Shown here: piece after piece, positions 9,746 through 17,973 of the stretch | Numbering within the stretch: the stretch's first letter is position 1 | Layout of the letters: every line of letters begins with the position of its first letter | From: Gp6-AA40 sp035293405 | GTDB lineage: Bacteria > Acidobacteriota > Vicinamibacteria > Vicinamibacterales > UBA2999 | Assembly: GCA_035293405.1 (NCBI GenBank) | Contig: DATDOE010000104.1 | Span: 10,327 to 74,326 of the forward strand | DNA: 64,000 bases | Direction of reading: 5' to 3' | The notes under the pieces: model-generated | The model's database searches: none | The model's input: only the letters and a program-made list of their open reading frames with translations | Told to the model about the DNA's origin: nothing | Position numbers and translations under genes: made by a program

Positions 9746-11306
9746 GGGTGTGGATCTGATCCTGAGCATCGGAAGGGAGTGTCGGGCGTCGGCGGTGTGA
9801 CGTGAGGAGAGACGAGGGCAGAGCCTGTACCATCCGTAGTTACCACACCAACAGACGGAGGATGCCCTCGATGCCCATCATGATCTCCATTCCCGATGAC
9901 TGCAAGCCCTTGGCGAACGCCGTGCAGCGGCTGGTGTCGTCGGCCGAACGAGCGAGGGCCCAGGCCAGCGGCGGCCGGGCCATCGAGTCCGCGCGGATCG
10001 AGCGCGAGATCGGGGACCGAGCCGCGGAAGTGGAGCGGGCGGTCCACGCTAGCATTCTGGCCAGCGTCGACGTCGACGCGCCCACCGTGCGGATCGAGGG
10101 CCGGCTGTACACGCGGGTGTATCGCGGCGACGGCCGGTACTACACGCTCGCGGGGGACGTGGTCGTGCGACGCTCGCGGTATCGGGCGGCCCGCAATGGC
10201 CCGGTGGTCGATGCCATCAGCCTGCGGACGGGCGCCGTCGACGGGGGCTGGCTACCTGAGACCGCGACGGCGATCGCGCACTTGTTGCAGCAGGGCACGC
10301 CGCGCGAGGCCGAAGACACAGCCCGGCGGGTGGGACGGCTGCCGTACAGTCGGTCCAGTTTCGACCGGGTCGGGCATGTCGTCGGGCAGCACTATGCGGC
10401 GAAGAAGACCGCGATCGACGACGCCTTGATTGTGGCCCTGGAGATTCCCACCGCAGCGCAGTCGGTGAGTGTCGGGATCGATCGCGTCTCGCTGCCGCTG
10501 GAAGAACCGCGCGCCCGCCCCGTGGGCCGGCCGCGGAAGGACGCGCCGAAACGGCCTGTGCAGCGCGTGTTTCGCATGGCGTACTGTACGACGATCACGT
10601 TCCACGACGGGACGGGCGAGGCGCTCCACACGATTCGGCAAGGGGCCGTGCCGAGTGTCGACCCGACGGACCTGTGTGACCGGTTGCTGGCCGATGCCGT
10701 GGCCATTCTCGAACAACGTCCGGACCTCCTGGTGGTCCTGCTGTCCGATGGCGCCCCCGAGATGCGCACCGTGCTGCGCAGCGCCCTCGATGCCTCCACG
10801 CTGGGCACCCACGTGTACGAGCTGCTCGACTTCTGGCATCTCCTGGAGAGACTCGCGGCGGCCGCAGCGGTCGTGTACGGCGAGACCCGTCGCCAGGAGG
10901 TCCTCGCTCGCTGGCGCATCGATCTGCTCAACCGCAACGCCGTGCCCGATGACATCCTCACCACGTTGCGGCGGTCGGGTCAGCGGCATGTATCTGTCGG
11001 GCCGCATCGGCCCGTGCCCGAGGCGATCACGTATCTTGAGAACCATCGCGAGCTCTTGGGTTATCCCGGGGCACGGCGGCGCGGGCTCCCCATTGGGAGC
11101 GGCAACACCGAGGCCACGTGCAAAAGCCTGTTTACCGTGCGCATGAAACGGAGCGGGGCCCGTTGGAAGGAAGCGACGGCCCGCGACGTGATCCATCTCC
11201 GTGCGCTGGCGCTCAGTGATCGCTGGGAGCCCGCCCTTCAACTCACGCTCGCTCCTCTCCGCACAGCCGTCAGGGCAGCAGCGTGATCAGGATGAGAGCC
11301 ACACCC
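9746..11306 (+). mobile_element. ISKra4-family insertion sequence
   Basis: One transposase gene is bounded by imperfect inverted repeats. The left end 9746-9768 begins GGGTGTGGATCTGATCC; the complement of 11284-11306 begins GGGTGTGGCTCTCATCC; 20 of 23 positions agree. The right repeat overlaps the last codons of the transposase. I could not see a convincing target-site duplication. The element looks intact and sits between two truncated tRNA-Ser-like fragments. Confidence 0.75.
9862..11286 (+). CDS. ISKra4 family transposase
   Basis: 474 residues from ATG 9862; ATG 9871 is a near alternative with better spacing from a GGAGG. Family marks include GIDRVSLPLEEPRARP in mid-protein, VLLSDGAPEMRTVL (a likely DDE aspartate), LLDFWHLLERLAAAA, and a C-terminal GSGNTEATCKSLFTVRMKRSG containing the probable catalytic Glu. 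Length and motif order fit a complete ISKra4 transposase, a DDE enzyme that moves its own element. No frameshift is seen, so it may be active. Confidence 0.88.
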   Translation: MPSMPIMISIPDDCKPLANAVQRLVSSAERARAQASGGRAIESARIEREIGDRAAEVERAVHASILASVDVDAPTVRIEGRLYTRVYRGDGRYYTLAGDVVVRRSRYRAARNGPVVDAISLRTGAVDGGWLPETATAIAHLLQQGTPREAEDTARRVGRLPYSRSSFDRVGHVVGQHYAAKKTAIDDALIVALEIPTAAQSVSVGIDRVSLPLEEPRARPVGRPRKDAPKRPVQRVFRMAYCTTITFHDGTGEALHTIRQGAVPSVDPTDLCDRLLADAVAILEQRPDLLVVLLSDGAPEMRTVLRSALDASTLGTHVYELLDFWHLLERLAAAAAVVYGETRRQEVLARWRIDLLNRNAVPDDILTTLRRSGQRHVSVGPHRPVPEAITYLENHRELLGYPGARRRGLPIGSGNTEATCKSLFTVRMKRSGARWKEATARDVIHLRALALSDRWEPALQLTLAPLRTAVRAAA

Positions 11307-11412
11307 CTCGGCGGCCATACTGAACATCCGTAAGTGATCGACGCACATTGGGAGGTGTTACACAATTTGGGCTTTTTCCAATTTGCGTCCTCGTAAGTCT
11401 TTGATTCCACAC

Positions 11413-11453
11413 GGAGAGAGATGGCCGAGTGGTTGAAGGAGCACGCTTGGAAA
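11413..11453 (+). pseudogene. 5' half of a tRNA-Ser(GGA)-like gene (right of the IS)
   Basis: The sequence reads GGAGAGAGATGGCCGAGTGG, a D-loop TTGAAGG, then CACGC-TTGGAAA, the 5' anticodon stem and loop of tRNA-Ser with anticodon GGA. The expected 3' stem (GCGTG) is absent, as are the variable arm, T-arm and CCA end, so this is a truncated relic. The break falls just after the anticodon loop, as in the fragment at 9521. Both are preceded by a similar GATTCCA context. Confidence 0.6.
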
Positions 11454-11621
11454 TTGCTCTGGCGGTCTGCGATGGCGTGCTGCAGATTTCGATTACCGTT
11501 GCGAAGCCAACCACTTAACCGCGATCGCGTCTACTCCGTCGATCGCCGTAAACCTCGGTAGATCTCGCGGAATCGACAGGGCCACGTCACAGTTACGTCA
11601 CAGTCGGCGCGGCCTTGAAGG

Positions 11622-11648
11622 AGCACGCCTTCAGGCGTGTGCTACCAA
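11622..11648. repeat. GC-rich hairpin
   Basis: GCACGCC-TTCA-GGCGTGTGC forms a strong stem with a four-base loop. It lies immediately downstream of the DUF5615 toxin remnant, which is read on the minus strand and ends at 11642, so it could act as its terminator. It may equally be a dispersed hairpin repeat. Confidence 0.4.
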
Positions 11649-12030
11649 GGCGGCGTTGTTCGCACGCGCACGCGGACCGCGGACTGTTGCCGTTCAGCGA
11701 CAACGATGAACGGCGGTTGAACATCCACGGTGGACTCGCGCAAGGCGTCAATCACTGCGAGCACGAACGCCGCCGAGATGTGTCCCGGACGCAGATAGAT
11801 GATCCCGACAAACGACCTTCCGGTGCGGATGGCGGAACGACCGAAGGCAACGTCATGAGTGACGACGACGCGACCCTGGTTAGTTGCGCGATCGAGAACA
11901 TCGACATCCGGCCGGCCAATCAGTTGTTCGTCCCAAGCCGTGCGCAGATCACACCGCGCGCGCGAAGACCCTCAACGACGTCTGGAGCGATGTTCTCGTC
12001 TGACAGAAGGGGAAAGCCGAGCGGCTTCAA
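11642..12030 (-). pseudogene. DUF5615-family PIN-like toxin, frameshifted
   Basis: Read from TTG 12030, which overlaps the antitoxin stop by two bases, the frame gives LKPLGFPLLSDENIAP and then VVEGLRARGV, and stops soon after. One frame away the protein resumes with DLRTAWDEQLIGRPD, then VDVLDRATNQGR, VVVTHDVAFGR and GIIYLRPG, to a stop at 11642. Together these form a DUF5615 PIN-like nuclease: acidic DEN near the N-terminus, D-V-L-D, and VVTHD-FG. A single missing base near 11951-11953 restores the frame. The gene is probably inactivated, or a sequencing error is present. Its partner DUF433 antitoxin lies directly upstream. Confidence 0.7.
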
Positions 12031-12260
12031 GCTGTGATTCTCAATTCCCAGGTATGCTCCCCCTTGAGCACGTCGGCAGCATATCGAAACGCCGCGGCAA
12101 GCCCCTCGGCCGTGAGCTGAGGATACCGAGCGAGAATCTCCTGCTGCGTCGCGCCGCTCGCAGCGAGTTCGAGCAGGAACTCGACGCTGAGACGCGTGCC
12201 GCGAACGCAGGGTTTGCCGCCGAGAATCTCCGCGTCGGCGACGATCAGATCTTCAATCAT
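12027..12260 (-). CDS. DUF433 domain antitoxin
   Basis: 77 residues from ATG 12260, chosen because GAAAGGA lies about ten bases upstream; an earlier in-frame ATG at 12308 lacks this. The protein carries the DUF433 signature: DAEILGGKPCVRGTRLSVEF, then LLELAASGATQQEILARYP and LTAEGLAAAFRYAAD. DUF433 proteins are winged-helix-like antitoxins usually paired with DUF5615 PIN-like toxins, and that is the arrangement here, though the toxin frame is broken. It would autoregulate the operon and neutralise the nuclease. Confidence 0.85.
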   Translation of the reverse strand: MIEDLIVADAEILGGKPCVRGTRLSVEFLLELAASGATQQEILARYPQLTAEGLAAAFRYAADVLKGEHTWELRITA

Positions 12261-12324
12261 TGGTCGTGTCCTTTCACTCTTCTGAGCCGATGCTTCCGTA
12301 GAATCCACTTTCCCGACATAGGCA

Positions 12325-12403
12325 GTCGTTGAGCGTCAGGCCGGCATAACACTCGACGAGCGCCATCAATAGCCCACTGGTCGTGCCGAACCCGGCAGGC
12401 GAT
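12325..12403. repeat. Diverged copy of a segment also found near the right-end integrase
   Basis: The stretch begins CGTTGAGCGT and ends AGCCCACTGGTCGTGCCGAA followed by CCCGGCAG. It resembles 63578-63637, which begins CGTTGAGCGT and carries AGCCCATTCGTCGTGCCGAA followed by CCGGCAG. At the far copy the segment lies at the start of the recombinase frame. It may mark a second decayed copy of that element. Confidence 0.4.
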
Positions 12404-12448
12404 TTCCCCGACGATGAATTCAGCATGTCGATCATGTCCGTCACTTAG

Positions 12449-12940
12449 TCACACCGACTCCCCATCGGTTGAGATGGCTCGCTTGAGCGTCTCCGCGACT
12501 TCGTCCGGCGAATCGTTGTCCGAAGCCGGTGGTGCCCATTCTCTCCTCTCCACAAGACTCGGAACGCGGTCTGTAGCCCCGATCGGTTCGATACCCATTG
12601 CACCAAGGCGCTCCAGCAACTCCGCCAGCACGTCGTCGCGGTGCAGCGACCACGTTGACGCAAAGCACCGCCAGAATGTCCATCCCGCCCTCTCCAGGAC
12701 TCGCTGCCGTTTCGTGTCATCCTGCCACCGGTCAGGGCCGTGGTACTCATCGCCGTCGCACTCGATCGCGAGCCGCGTATCGTTAGCTCCCTCCACGACC
12801 ATGTCGATCCGATACACTCCTGTCTTGACCTGTGGAACAACGCGATAGCCGAGCGCCGTGAGTGCGGTGAACACATGCCTCTCGAACCCGGACTCACAAC
12901 GGTCGATGAGGTTCTCTTCCTCGGTCTCATCGGTGACCAT
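12449..12940 (-). pseudogene. C-terminal nuclease domain of a large DNA helicase (remnant)
   Basis: 163 codons carry SGFERHVFTALTALGYRV, then YRIDMVVEG, LAIECDGDEYHGP, RQRVLERAGWTFWRCF and a final LLERLGAMGIEP. This is the Vsr/DUF559-like endonuclease domain that ends large DNA2/NAM7-type helicases of defence loci, with D, E-x-D and Y-H catalytic positions visible. The whole helicase body (over 1000 residues) is missing, and the upstream DNA belongs to a different gene family, so this is a remnant fused by deletion. Translation from ATG 12940 is possible but no ribosome site is seen. Confidence 0.7.
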
Positions 12941-13209
12941 CGGTTTGTCGCACGGAAAGCAAGCGCAGCCGGGGCCCGGCCTTTCTGCGTTTCCAAGGCA
13001 GACACCAGCGTTTGCGTCCAGTAGTCGTTGGTGAGGGTCTCGCTCAATGCATCGTCGAGCGCACGCACGAAGCCGTCCGAGTCGGCCGGATCCAGCCTGG
13101 CAACCCGTGCCAAGTCCTGTTCAAACATTGTCTCCGACGACCCTGAGTACCGAGCCGTGAGCAGAGTTCCAAACACCCAGCGCGCGATCAACTCGTCATC
13201 ACGGACCAA
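12930..13209 (-). pseudogene. DUF262/GmrSD-like restriction protein fragment
   Basis: One frame on the minus strand reads DDELIARWVFGTLLTARYSG, then ETMFEQDLARVARL, LTNDYWTQTLVSALETQKG and APAALAFRATNRW. This resembles the interior of DUF262 (GmrSD-type) proteins, where a W-x-x-ARYSG motif follows the ParB-like nuclease domain. Both ends are missing; the frame then runs into the helicase-nuclease remnant. The family call rests on these motifs only and could be wrong. Confidence 0.5.
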
Positions 13210-13680
13210 GCGTGCGGCCCCCCGATTCCAGCACCCCCTTTCCGCAATACACCCGGGCCGTGCGGACCGGGTCAGTTTCGGAACCTGCAGTTCGCGGTGA
13301 GCGCCGTTCGCCATTTCGGTGGTCACGGGATTCCCCCGTACGTGCTCGTGGGCGCGTCGAAGTTATGGACGCAGAGCCGGACGCCACAGGGTGATTGGAC
13401 GAACAATGAGAGCGTGTATCCGCCGCCAGGTCAGGTCAGTTCACTTCAGGGCACCGCATTTGCAAGCCCATGCGTTCTAGACAAGACATGCACTGGAATG
13501 AGGATCGGACCACGGCCATTCTCGAGCGGGCAACACGCTCGTGGGGAGCTTGAGCGGTAGGGACACCAGAAGCGCGGGGCACAGACTCACAGAGGTCTGC
13601 CTCCATCGAGTCGAGAAATTCCGCGGTGATTGCGAAGTTTCTCTGATCTCGGTAAGGGCACGGCCGACCGGCGATCGCTT
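13210..13680. other. Intergenic, no gene recognised
   Basis: Short open frames occur on both strands but none has a ribosome site, conserved motif or plausible composition. The right part is the 5' region of the cyclopropane synthase gene. I see no convincing promoter or RNA structure. Confidence 0.5.
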
Positions 13681-14931
13681 ATGAATCACTACCGTGCGGC
13701 GACCAGTGCGTCACATCCTGAAGCCACCAGCCAACCACGATTCCCGGATCGCTGGCTGGCTGCACGACTCGAGCGCCTGCTTGCCACCGTGGACGTACGG
13801 GTGCAGCTCTGGGATGGCCATTCGTCATGGCCGTCATCGGGTCGTCCGATCGGCACGTTGCTTATAGGCGATCGGCGCACGCTGCTCGGGCTTATCGTGA
13901 ACCCGGAGCTCCGGTTTGGCGAGGCCTACACGACAGGGCGGCTCCAGGTGCAGGGCGACCTCGCGCGCGTACTCGAAGCGCTGTATCGGCTGTCGGCGGT
14001 GATTCCATCCTGGCGGGATCGCCTTCGAGCACGGCTGGCGCCAGCGATCACGCTTTCGTCGGCGCGCCACAACGTCCACTGTCATTACGACCTCGGGAAC
14101 GACTTTTATCGTCTATGGCTGGACAATGAGATGGTCTACACGTGCGCATACTTCCCAGAGCTGGCCTCATCACTCGACGACGCACAACGTTACAAGCTCG
14201 ATCAGGTGTGCCGCAAACTGCGGCTGAGACCTGGAGAGCACGTGCTTGAAGCGGGAAGCGGGTGGGGAGCGCTGGCGCTCCACATGGCGCGGGAACACGG
14301 CGTCTCCGTCACCGGGTACAACGTGTCGCACGAACAAGTGATTTATGCACGCGAGCGAGCGGCACGCGAGGGCCTCACCGGTCGTGTCACGTTCATCGAG
14401 GACGATTACCGGTCGACGACAGGCCATTTCGATGCGTTCGTCTCCGTCGGTATGCTGGAGCACGTTGGACGGCGCCGGTTCCACGAGCTGAGCCACGTAC
14501 TGCGACGAACCCTGCGTCGCGATACTGGCCGCGGTCTTCTGCACTTCATCGGACGTGACACCCCGCGCCCCTTGAATGCCTGGATTCGCCGGCGCATTTT
14601 CCCCGGCGCATACCCGCCCACGCTGACGGAGGTCACCGCGGACATCCTGACGCCGAGCGGGATGTCCGTACTCGACGTGGAGAATCTGCGTCTTCACTAC
14701 GCGCGTACTCTGGCGCACTGGAGTCAGCGGTTTGGAGCCGTCGCGGACCAGGTACGCACGGTGTACGGCGAACGCTTCCGGCGCGCCTGGGAGCTGTACC
14801 TCGCCGGCTCCGAGGCGTCATTCGCCACGGGGTGGCTACAGCTGTTCCAGGTCGTCTTCGCGCCGGTGGAATCGACACCGCCCTTCTGGACGCGCGCAGA
14901 GCTCTACTCGAAGGATTCAGGAGCACAGTGA
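13681..14931 (+). CDS. cfa: Cyclopropane-fatty-acyl-phospholipid synthase
   Basis: 416 residues from ATG 13681 (MNHYRAA); the frame is open a little further upstream. The enzyme transfers a methylene from S-adenosylmethionine onto unsaturated fatty acyl chains of membrane phospholipids. Family motifs: HYDLGNDFYRLWLD and YTCAYF near residue 145, the SAM loop VLEAGSGWGALALHMA near 195, GMLEHVGRRRFHE holding the bicarbonate-ligand Glu near 260, and LHFIGRDTP. The C-terminal LAHWSQRF and ATGWLQLFQVVF elements are also present. Length fits. Its stop overlaps the next gene's GTG start by two bases (GTGA), so the two are translationally coupled. Cyclopropanation is a typical stationary-phase membrane response. 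Confidence 0.92.
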   Translation: MNHYRAATSASHPEATSQPRFPDRWLAARLERLLATVDVRVQLWDGHSSWPSSGRPIGTLLIGDRRTLLGLIVNPELRFGEAYTTGRLQVQGDLARVLEALYRLSAVIPSWRDRLRARLAPAITLSSARHNVHCHYDLGNDFYRLWLDNEMVYTCAYFPELASSLDDAQRYKLDQVCRKLRLRPGEHVLEAGSGWGALALHMAREHGVSVTGYNVSHEQVIYARERAAREGLTGRVTFIEDDYRSTTGHFDAFVSVGMLEHVGRRRFHELSHVLRRTLRRDTGRGLLHFIGRDTPRPLNAWIRRRIFPGAYPPTLTEVTADILTPSGMSVLDVENLRLHYARTLAHWSQRFGAVADQVRTVYGERFRRAWELYLAGSEASFATGWLQLFQVVFAPVESTPPFWTRAELYSKDSGAQ

Positions 14932-16028
14932 CTGACTGCGACGCGCTGATCGTCGGCGGGGGACCTGCGGGCTCGACCTGCGCGCGGGCGCTCCGCCGGG
15001 CCGGGTGGAATGTGACCGTCATCGATCGCGCCGCCTTTCCGCGCGACAAGGTGTGCGCAGGCTGGCTGACGCCCGACGTGTTCCGGCTGCTCGATCTGGC
15101 TCCCGCCGAGTATCGCGCCGCCGGCCTGACGCTGCAGGAGATTGTGGGATTTCGCACAGGCCTCCTGCGCAGGCCCTCTGTCGACACGCCATACGGACGC
15201 GTCGTGAGTTATGGGATCCGTCGACGGGAGTTCGACGAGTTCCTTCTGCGCCGGGCCGATGTACGCGTGCTCGAGCAGACCCCGCTCACCTCGCTTCGGT
15301 GCGACGGCCGCATCTGGGTAGTCAACGAGGAGATTCGGACTCCCCTGGTGATCGGCGCCGGCGGACACTTCTGTCCCGTGGCACACTGCCTCCGCGATCG
15401 CACCACGCCGTCACGCCCGGTCGTGGCGAAAGAAGCGGAGTATCGACTCGATGGGCGTGTCAGTACGGTTGCCCCGAACGTCGCTGAGTTCTTCTTCTGC
15501 AACGATCTCGATGGCTACGGCTGGTGCGTGCGGAAGGGCGAGTATCTGAACGTCGGGTTGGGGCGGCGCAGTAGCGCGAATTTCACCGCACACGTCAATG
15601 ATTTCATCTCGTTTCTAGAGACCAGCGGCAAGGCGCCGGGGGCATCCGGTGTCCATTGGCGTGGACATGCGTATCTCGCGTCGGGCGTCGGCCCGCGTCC
15701 CATCGTCGCCGACGGTCTAATGCTCGTTGGTGATGCCGCCGGCCTCGCTTACCCAGAGAGCGGCGAAGGCATCCGGCCCGCCATCGAGTCGGCCCACCTG
15801 GCCGCTCAGACTGCCATCGCTACGGGTGGCCGCCATGGCGCCGAGGATCTCCTGCCGTATCAGGCCGCCGTCAGTCGGCTGCATCCGCGTGTCCGTGGTG
15901 CCTCAGCGATCGTGCGATCCGTCCAGACAGCTATCGGATGGGCGCTACTGCAGTCGCCATGGTTCACGCGGCATGTGGTCCTGGATCGGTGGTTCCTCCG
16001 GCGCAGTTGGATCCCCCAGGCGTCCTGA
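14928..16028 (+). CDS. FAD-dependent oxidoreductase, geranylgeranyl reductase family
   Basis: 366 residues from GTG 14928, coupled to cfa by a GTGA overlap. The N-terminus has the FAD-binding Rossmann motif ALIVGGGPAGSTCARAL, then VIDRAAFPRDKVCAGWL, where the K-x-C-GG-like element marks geranylgeranyl-reductase-type flavoproteins. A second FAD motif, GLMLVGDAAGLAYPESGEGI, lies near residue 265. Members reduce isoprenoid chains or modify unsaturated lipids using NAD(P)H. Coupling to a cyclopropane synthase suggests action on membrane lipids, but the substrate cannot be read from the sequence. Confidence 0.82.
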   Translation: MTDCDALIVGGGPAGSTCARALRRAGWNVTVIDRAAFPRDKVCAGWLTPDVFRLLDLAPAEYRAAGLTLQEIVGFRTGLLRRPSVDTPYGRVVSYGIRRREFDEFLLRRADVRVLEQTPLTSLRCDGRIWVVNEEIRTPLVIGAGGHFCPVAHCLRDRTTPSRPVVAKEAEYRLDGRVSTVAPNVAEFFFCNDLDGYGWCVRKGEYLNVGLGRRSSANFTAHVNDFISFLETSGKAPGASGVHWRGHAYLASGVGPRPIVADGLMLVGDAAGLAYPESGEGIRPAIESAHLAAQTAIATGGRHGAEDLLPYQAAVSRLHPRVRGASAIVRSVQTAIGWALLQSPWFTRHVVLDRWFLRRSWIPQAS

Positions 16029-16118
16029 GGCCTGGTGAGGGAGTGACCTATCCCTTCACACAGACGAGCGGCACCAGCCTGGCCCCTTGGGTTGTCTCTT
16101 GACGCTCCCGTCGGCCTT

Positions 16119-16260
16119 TCACGCCGCGCTCTTGGCGGCCTTTGCCGGCTCCTGAATCTCGACCTTCCTCATCTTGGCTTCGGCTCGTGCCGGCATGGGC
16201 ACGCTCACCCTCGAGGACACCGTCGGAGAACGAGTGACGAAGACATCACTGTCTCGGGAC
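16119..16260 (-). pseudogene. Hsp20 C-terminal fragment, frameshifted
   Basis: The minus strand encodes VSVPMPARAEAKMRKVEIQE then PAKAAKSAA before a stop at 16119. This is nearly the C-terminus of the intact Hsp20 at 24363, which reads VSVPLPARPEAKMRKVEIQE. Just upstream FSDGVLE is one base out of frame (an extra G after CTCGAG) and the rest of the alpha-crystallin domain is gone. Confidence 0.8.
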
Positions 16261-16477
16261 CACTCGTATCGCCGGCAAAAGGATGAAGGCCGGCTAGCGC
16301 GAGCGGCTCGGCAGGATTCAGTGGTCGTAGGAAGTGCCGTTCTGGGAAAGAGCCAGTATCGGCCCGATTGAACGGGAGCATCAATCGGGATGACCCGCAA
16401 TTTGCGATCAGGGCAACTCCATGCCTCTGAAGCCGGAGCGAAGACGGACAGTCAAAGTGTCACACCTGCTCGCAGAT

Positions 16478-16612
16478 CCGCGGGCGGCCGAGTGTTGATC
16501 GACTGCGCGAGGACTGGCTGGGTCGCGCCGGGCACTTACGTCCGGCCGCAATCTTCGTGTTGCACGCGCATGTTGACCATGCCACCGGACTGAAGAGAGG
16601 AGCGCTGATGCG
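16478..16612 (+). pseudogene. MBL-fold hydrolase fragment
   Basis: This 135-bp segment aligns closely at DNA level with the MBL hydrolase gene at 44749-45498: GGCCGAGTGTTGATCGACTG, then GAGGACTGGCTGGGTCGCG, CACGCGCATG-TGACCA, and AAGAGAGGAGCGC. Single-base deletions break the frame, and the HxHxDH metal site has become HAHVDH. Neither the start nor the C-terminal two thirds is present. Confidence 0.8.
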
Positions 16613-16677
16613 GGGTCGTCAGATCCCTCTCGATGAGTTTCGATGCGGTTGCTGCAAGGTCCCGCGCACCTGCACCA

Positions 16678-17973
16678 TCAGCGCGTCTTGTCTGCGGCGA
16701 GCGCTGCTGCTTCGTCATCCGTCCTGACATCGCCGCGCGAGTAGCGGTTGTGCGGGTTCCACAGCATCCACCCGTTGGTCCCGAAACTTTCGGCGGCCTC
16801 GATCTGCGCTCTCACTTCACCGCCCGTGAACGACCGCCCTCCAAAGGCGTAGTCCGGAAAGGCCTGCAGCCACGGCCGGAAACGCACCGGGGGGAGTCCA
16901 GTGCGCTCGCGCGCCTGTTCGAGCGACCGACGCACGATCTCGTAGGGATGCTCCACGGGATTCCGGTACCCGGGGATCCCAAACTGAAACGACGAGGGGT
17001 AGAGCATCGGCGAGACGTAATCGACCACTTCGGCGAGGCGCTGGAGTTGCTGGCCGATTCCGGTGTCGTCGGGATTCCAGCACACGTATCCGAAGATGTC
17101 GATCGCGAGAAACACGTTGTAGGGCACGAGTGCCGTCCGCGCCTCGCGCAGAAAACCGTCGATGGCGGCAACCCGATTCTGCATCGTGTCCGGCTCGCGG
17201 TAGACCAGGCCGGTGGCGTCAGGCAATCGCGCATAGTCGAACTGAATCTCATCGAACCCCGCTTCCGCCGCCTCACGCGCGACACCGATGTTATAGGCGC
17301 GCACCTCGGCGTCGTGCGGGTCCGTCCACGCCAACCCTTCCCGATCGCGGTAGATCGAGCCGTCGCGCCGATGCACCGCCAGTCCTGGTCTCGCCGTCGC
17401 GAGGGGATCGTCCTTGAAGGCCACAATGCGCGCGATCGTGTAGATACCCCGCTGACGTAATGTCGAGAGCAACCCCGGTAGATCTGGCATCGTGATCACC
17501 CGTTGTGCCCCCACTTGTTCGGCAAGCGCGATGGAGCTGCGATACCCGATCAGCCCGCGATCGCCTTTGACATCGATCACCAGCGCGTTGAGCTCCGTCG
17601 TGTCGAGGAGCCCGAGCGCTGCCTCCCGCAGCGTGCGATTGCCAACACCGAACACGGACAGGTACAGCGCTTTGGGGCGGACGCGCACCAGGCGGACCTC
17701 TGCGGGCGGTCGCCTGAGGGTATCGACCGCCACCTCTGCGCGCCCATACCCATACGCGCGCACGCGCACCACGGGCGCACCGGCGTCAGATGCTCGAAAC
17801 ATCCCGCGCGCGTCCGTGCGCGTCTCCGCACTACCGACCGTGACCGTAGCATCGGCAACGGGTTCGTGAGTCCGGGCGTCGATGACCACCCCGAGCAGCG
17901 GGCTTGACGGCGGACGCAGCCCGATCATGGCTGCGGCCATCACGATCCCGATCACCAGAATGCGCCGGATCAT
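16678..17973 (-). CDS. Putative glycoside hydrolase (DUF4015) with regulatory-like domain
   Basis: 431 residues from ATG 17973, which overlaps the stop of the deacetylase gene by four bases (ATGA). The N-terminus MIRRILVIGIVMAAAMIGL is a signal/anchor. Residues ~27-95 form a carboxypeptidase-regulatory-like beta domain (LLGVVIDARTHEPVADATV). The rest is a DUF4015-type TIM barrel: NALVIDVKGDRGLIGY, GFDEIQFDYARLPD, VDYVSPMLYPSSF, and WLQAFPDYAFGG. The Asp in QFDY and the VSPMLYP strand are hallmarks of this family of presumed cell-surface glycosidases. With the upstream polysaccharide deacetylase it forms a two-gene envelope-polysaccharide unit. The substrate is unknown. Confidence 0.82.
   Translation of the reverse strand: MIRRILVIGIVMAAAMIGLRPPSSPLLGVVIDARTHEPVADATVTVGSAETRTDARGMFRASDAGAPVVRVRAYGYGRAEVAVDTLRRPPAEVRLVRVRPKALYLSVFGVGNRTLREAALGLLDTTELNALVIDVKGDRGLIGYRSSIALAEQVGAQRVITMPDLPGLLSTLRQRGIYTIARIVAFKDDPLATARPGLAVHRRDGSIYRDREGLAWTDPHDAEVRAYNIGVAREAAEAGFDEIQFDYARLPDATGLVYREPDTMQNRVAAIDGFLREARTALVPYNVFLAIDIFGYVCWNPDDTGIGQQLQRLAEVVDYVSPMLYPSSFQFGIPGYRNPVEHPYEIVRRSLEQARERTGLPPVRFRPWLQAFPDYAFGGRSFTGGEVRAQIEAAESFGTNGWMLWNPHNRYSRGDVRTDDEAAALAADKTR

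Noticed and set aside
9700..11375. TTACACAATT repeated on both sides of the IS
   Set aside because: The two copies are in the same orientation and do not abut the IS ends, so they are neither inverted repeats nor a target-site duplication.
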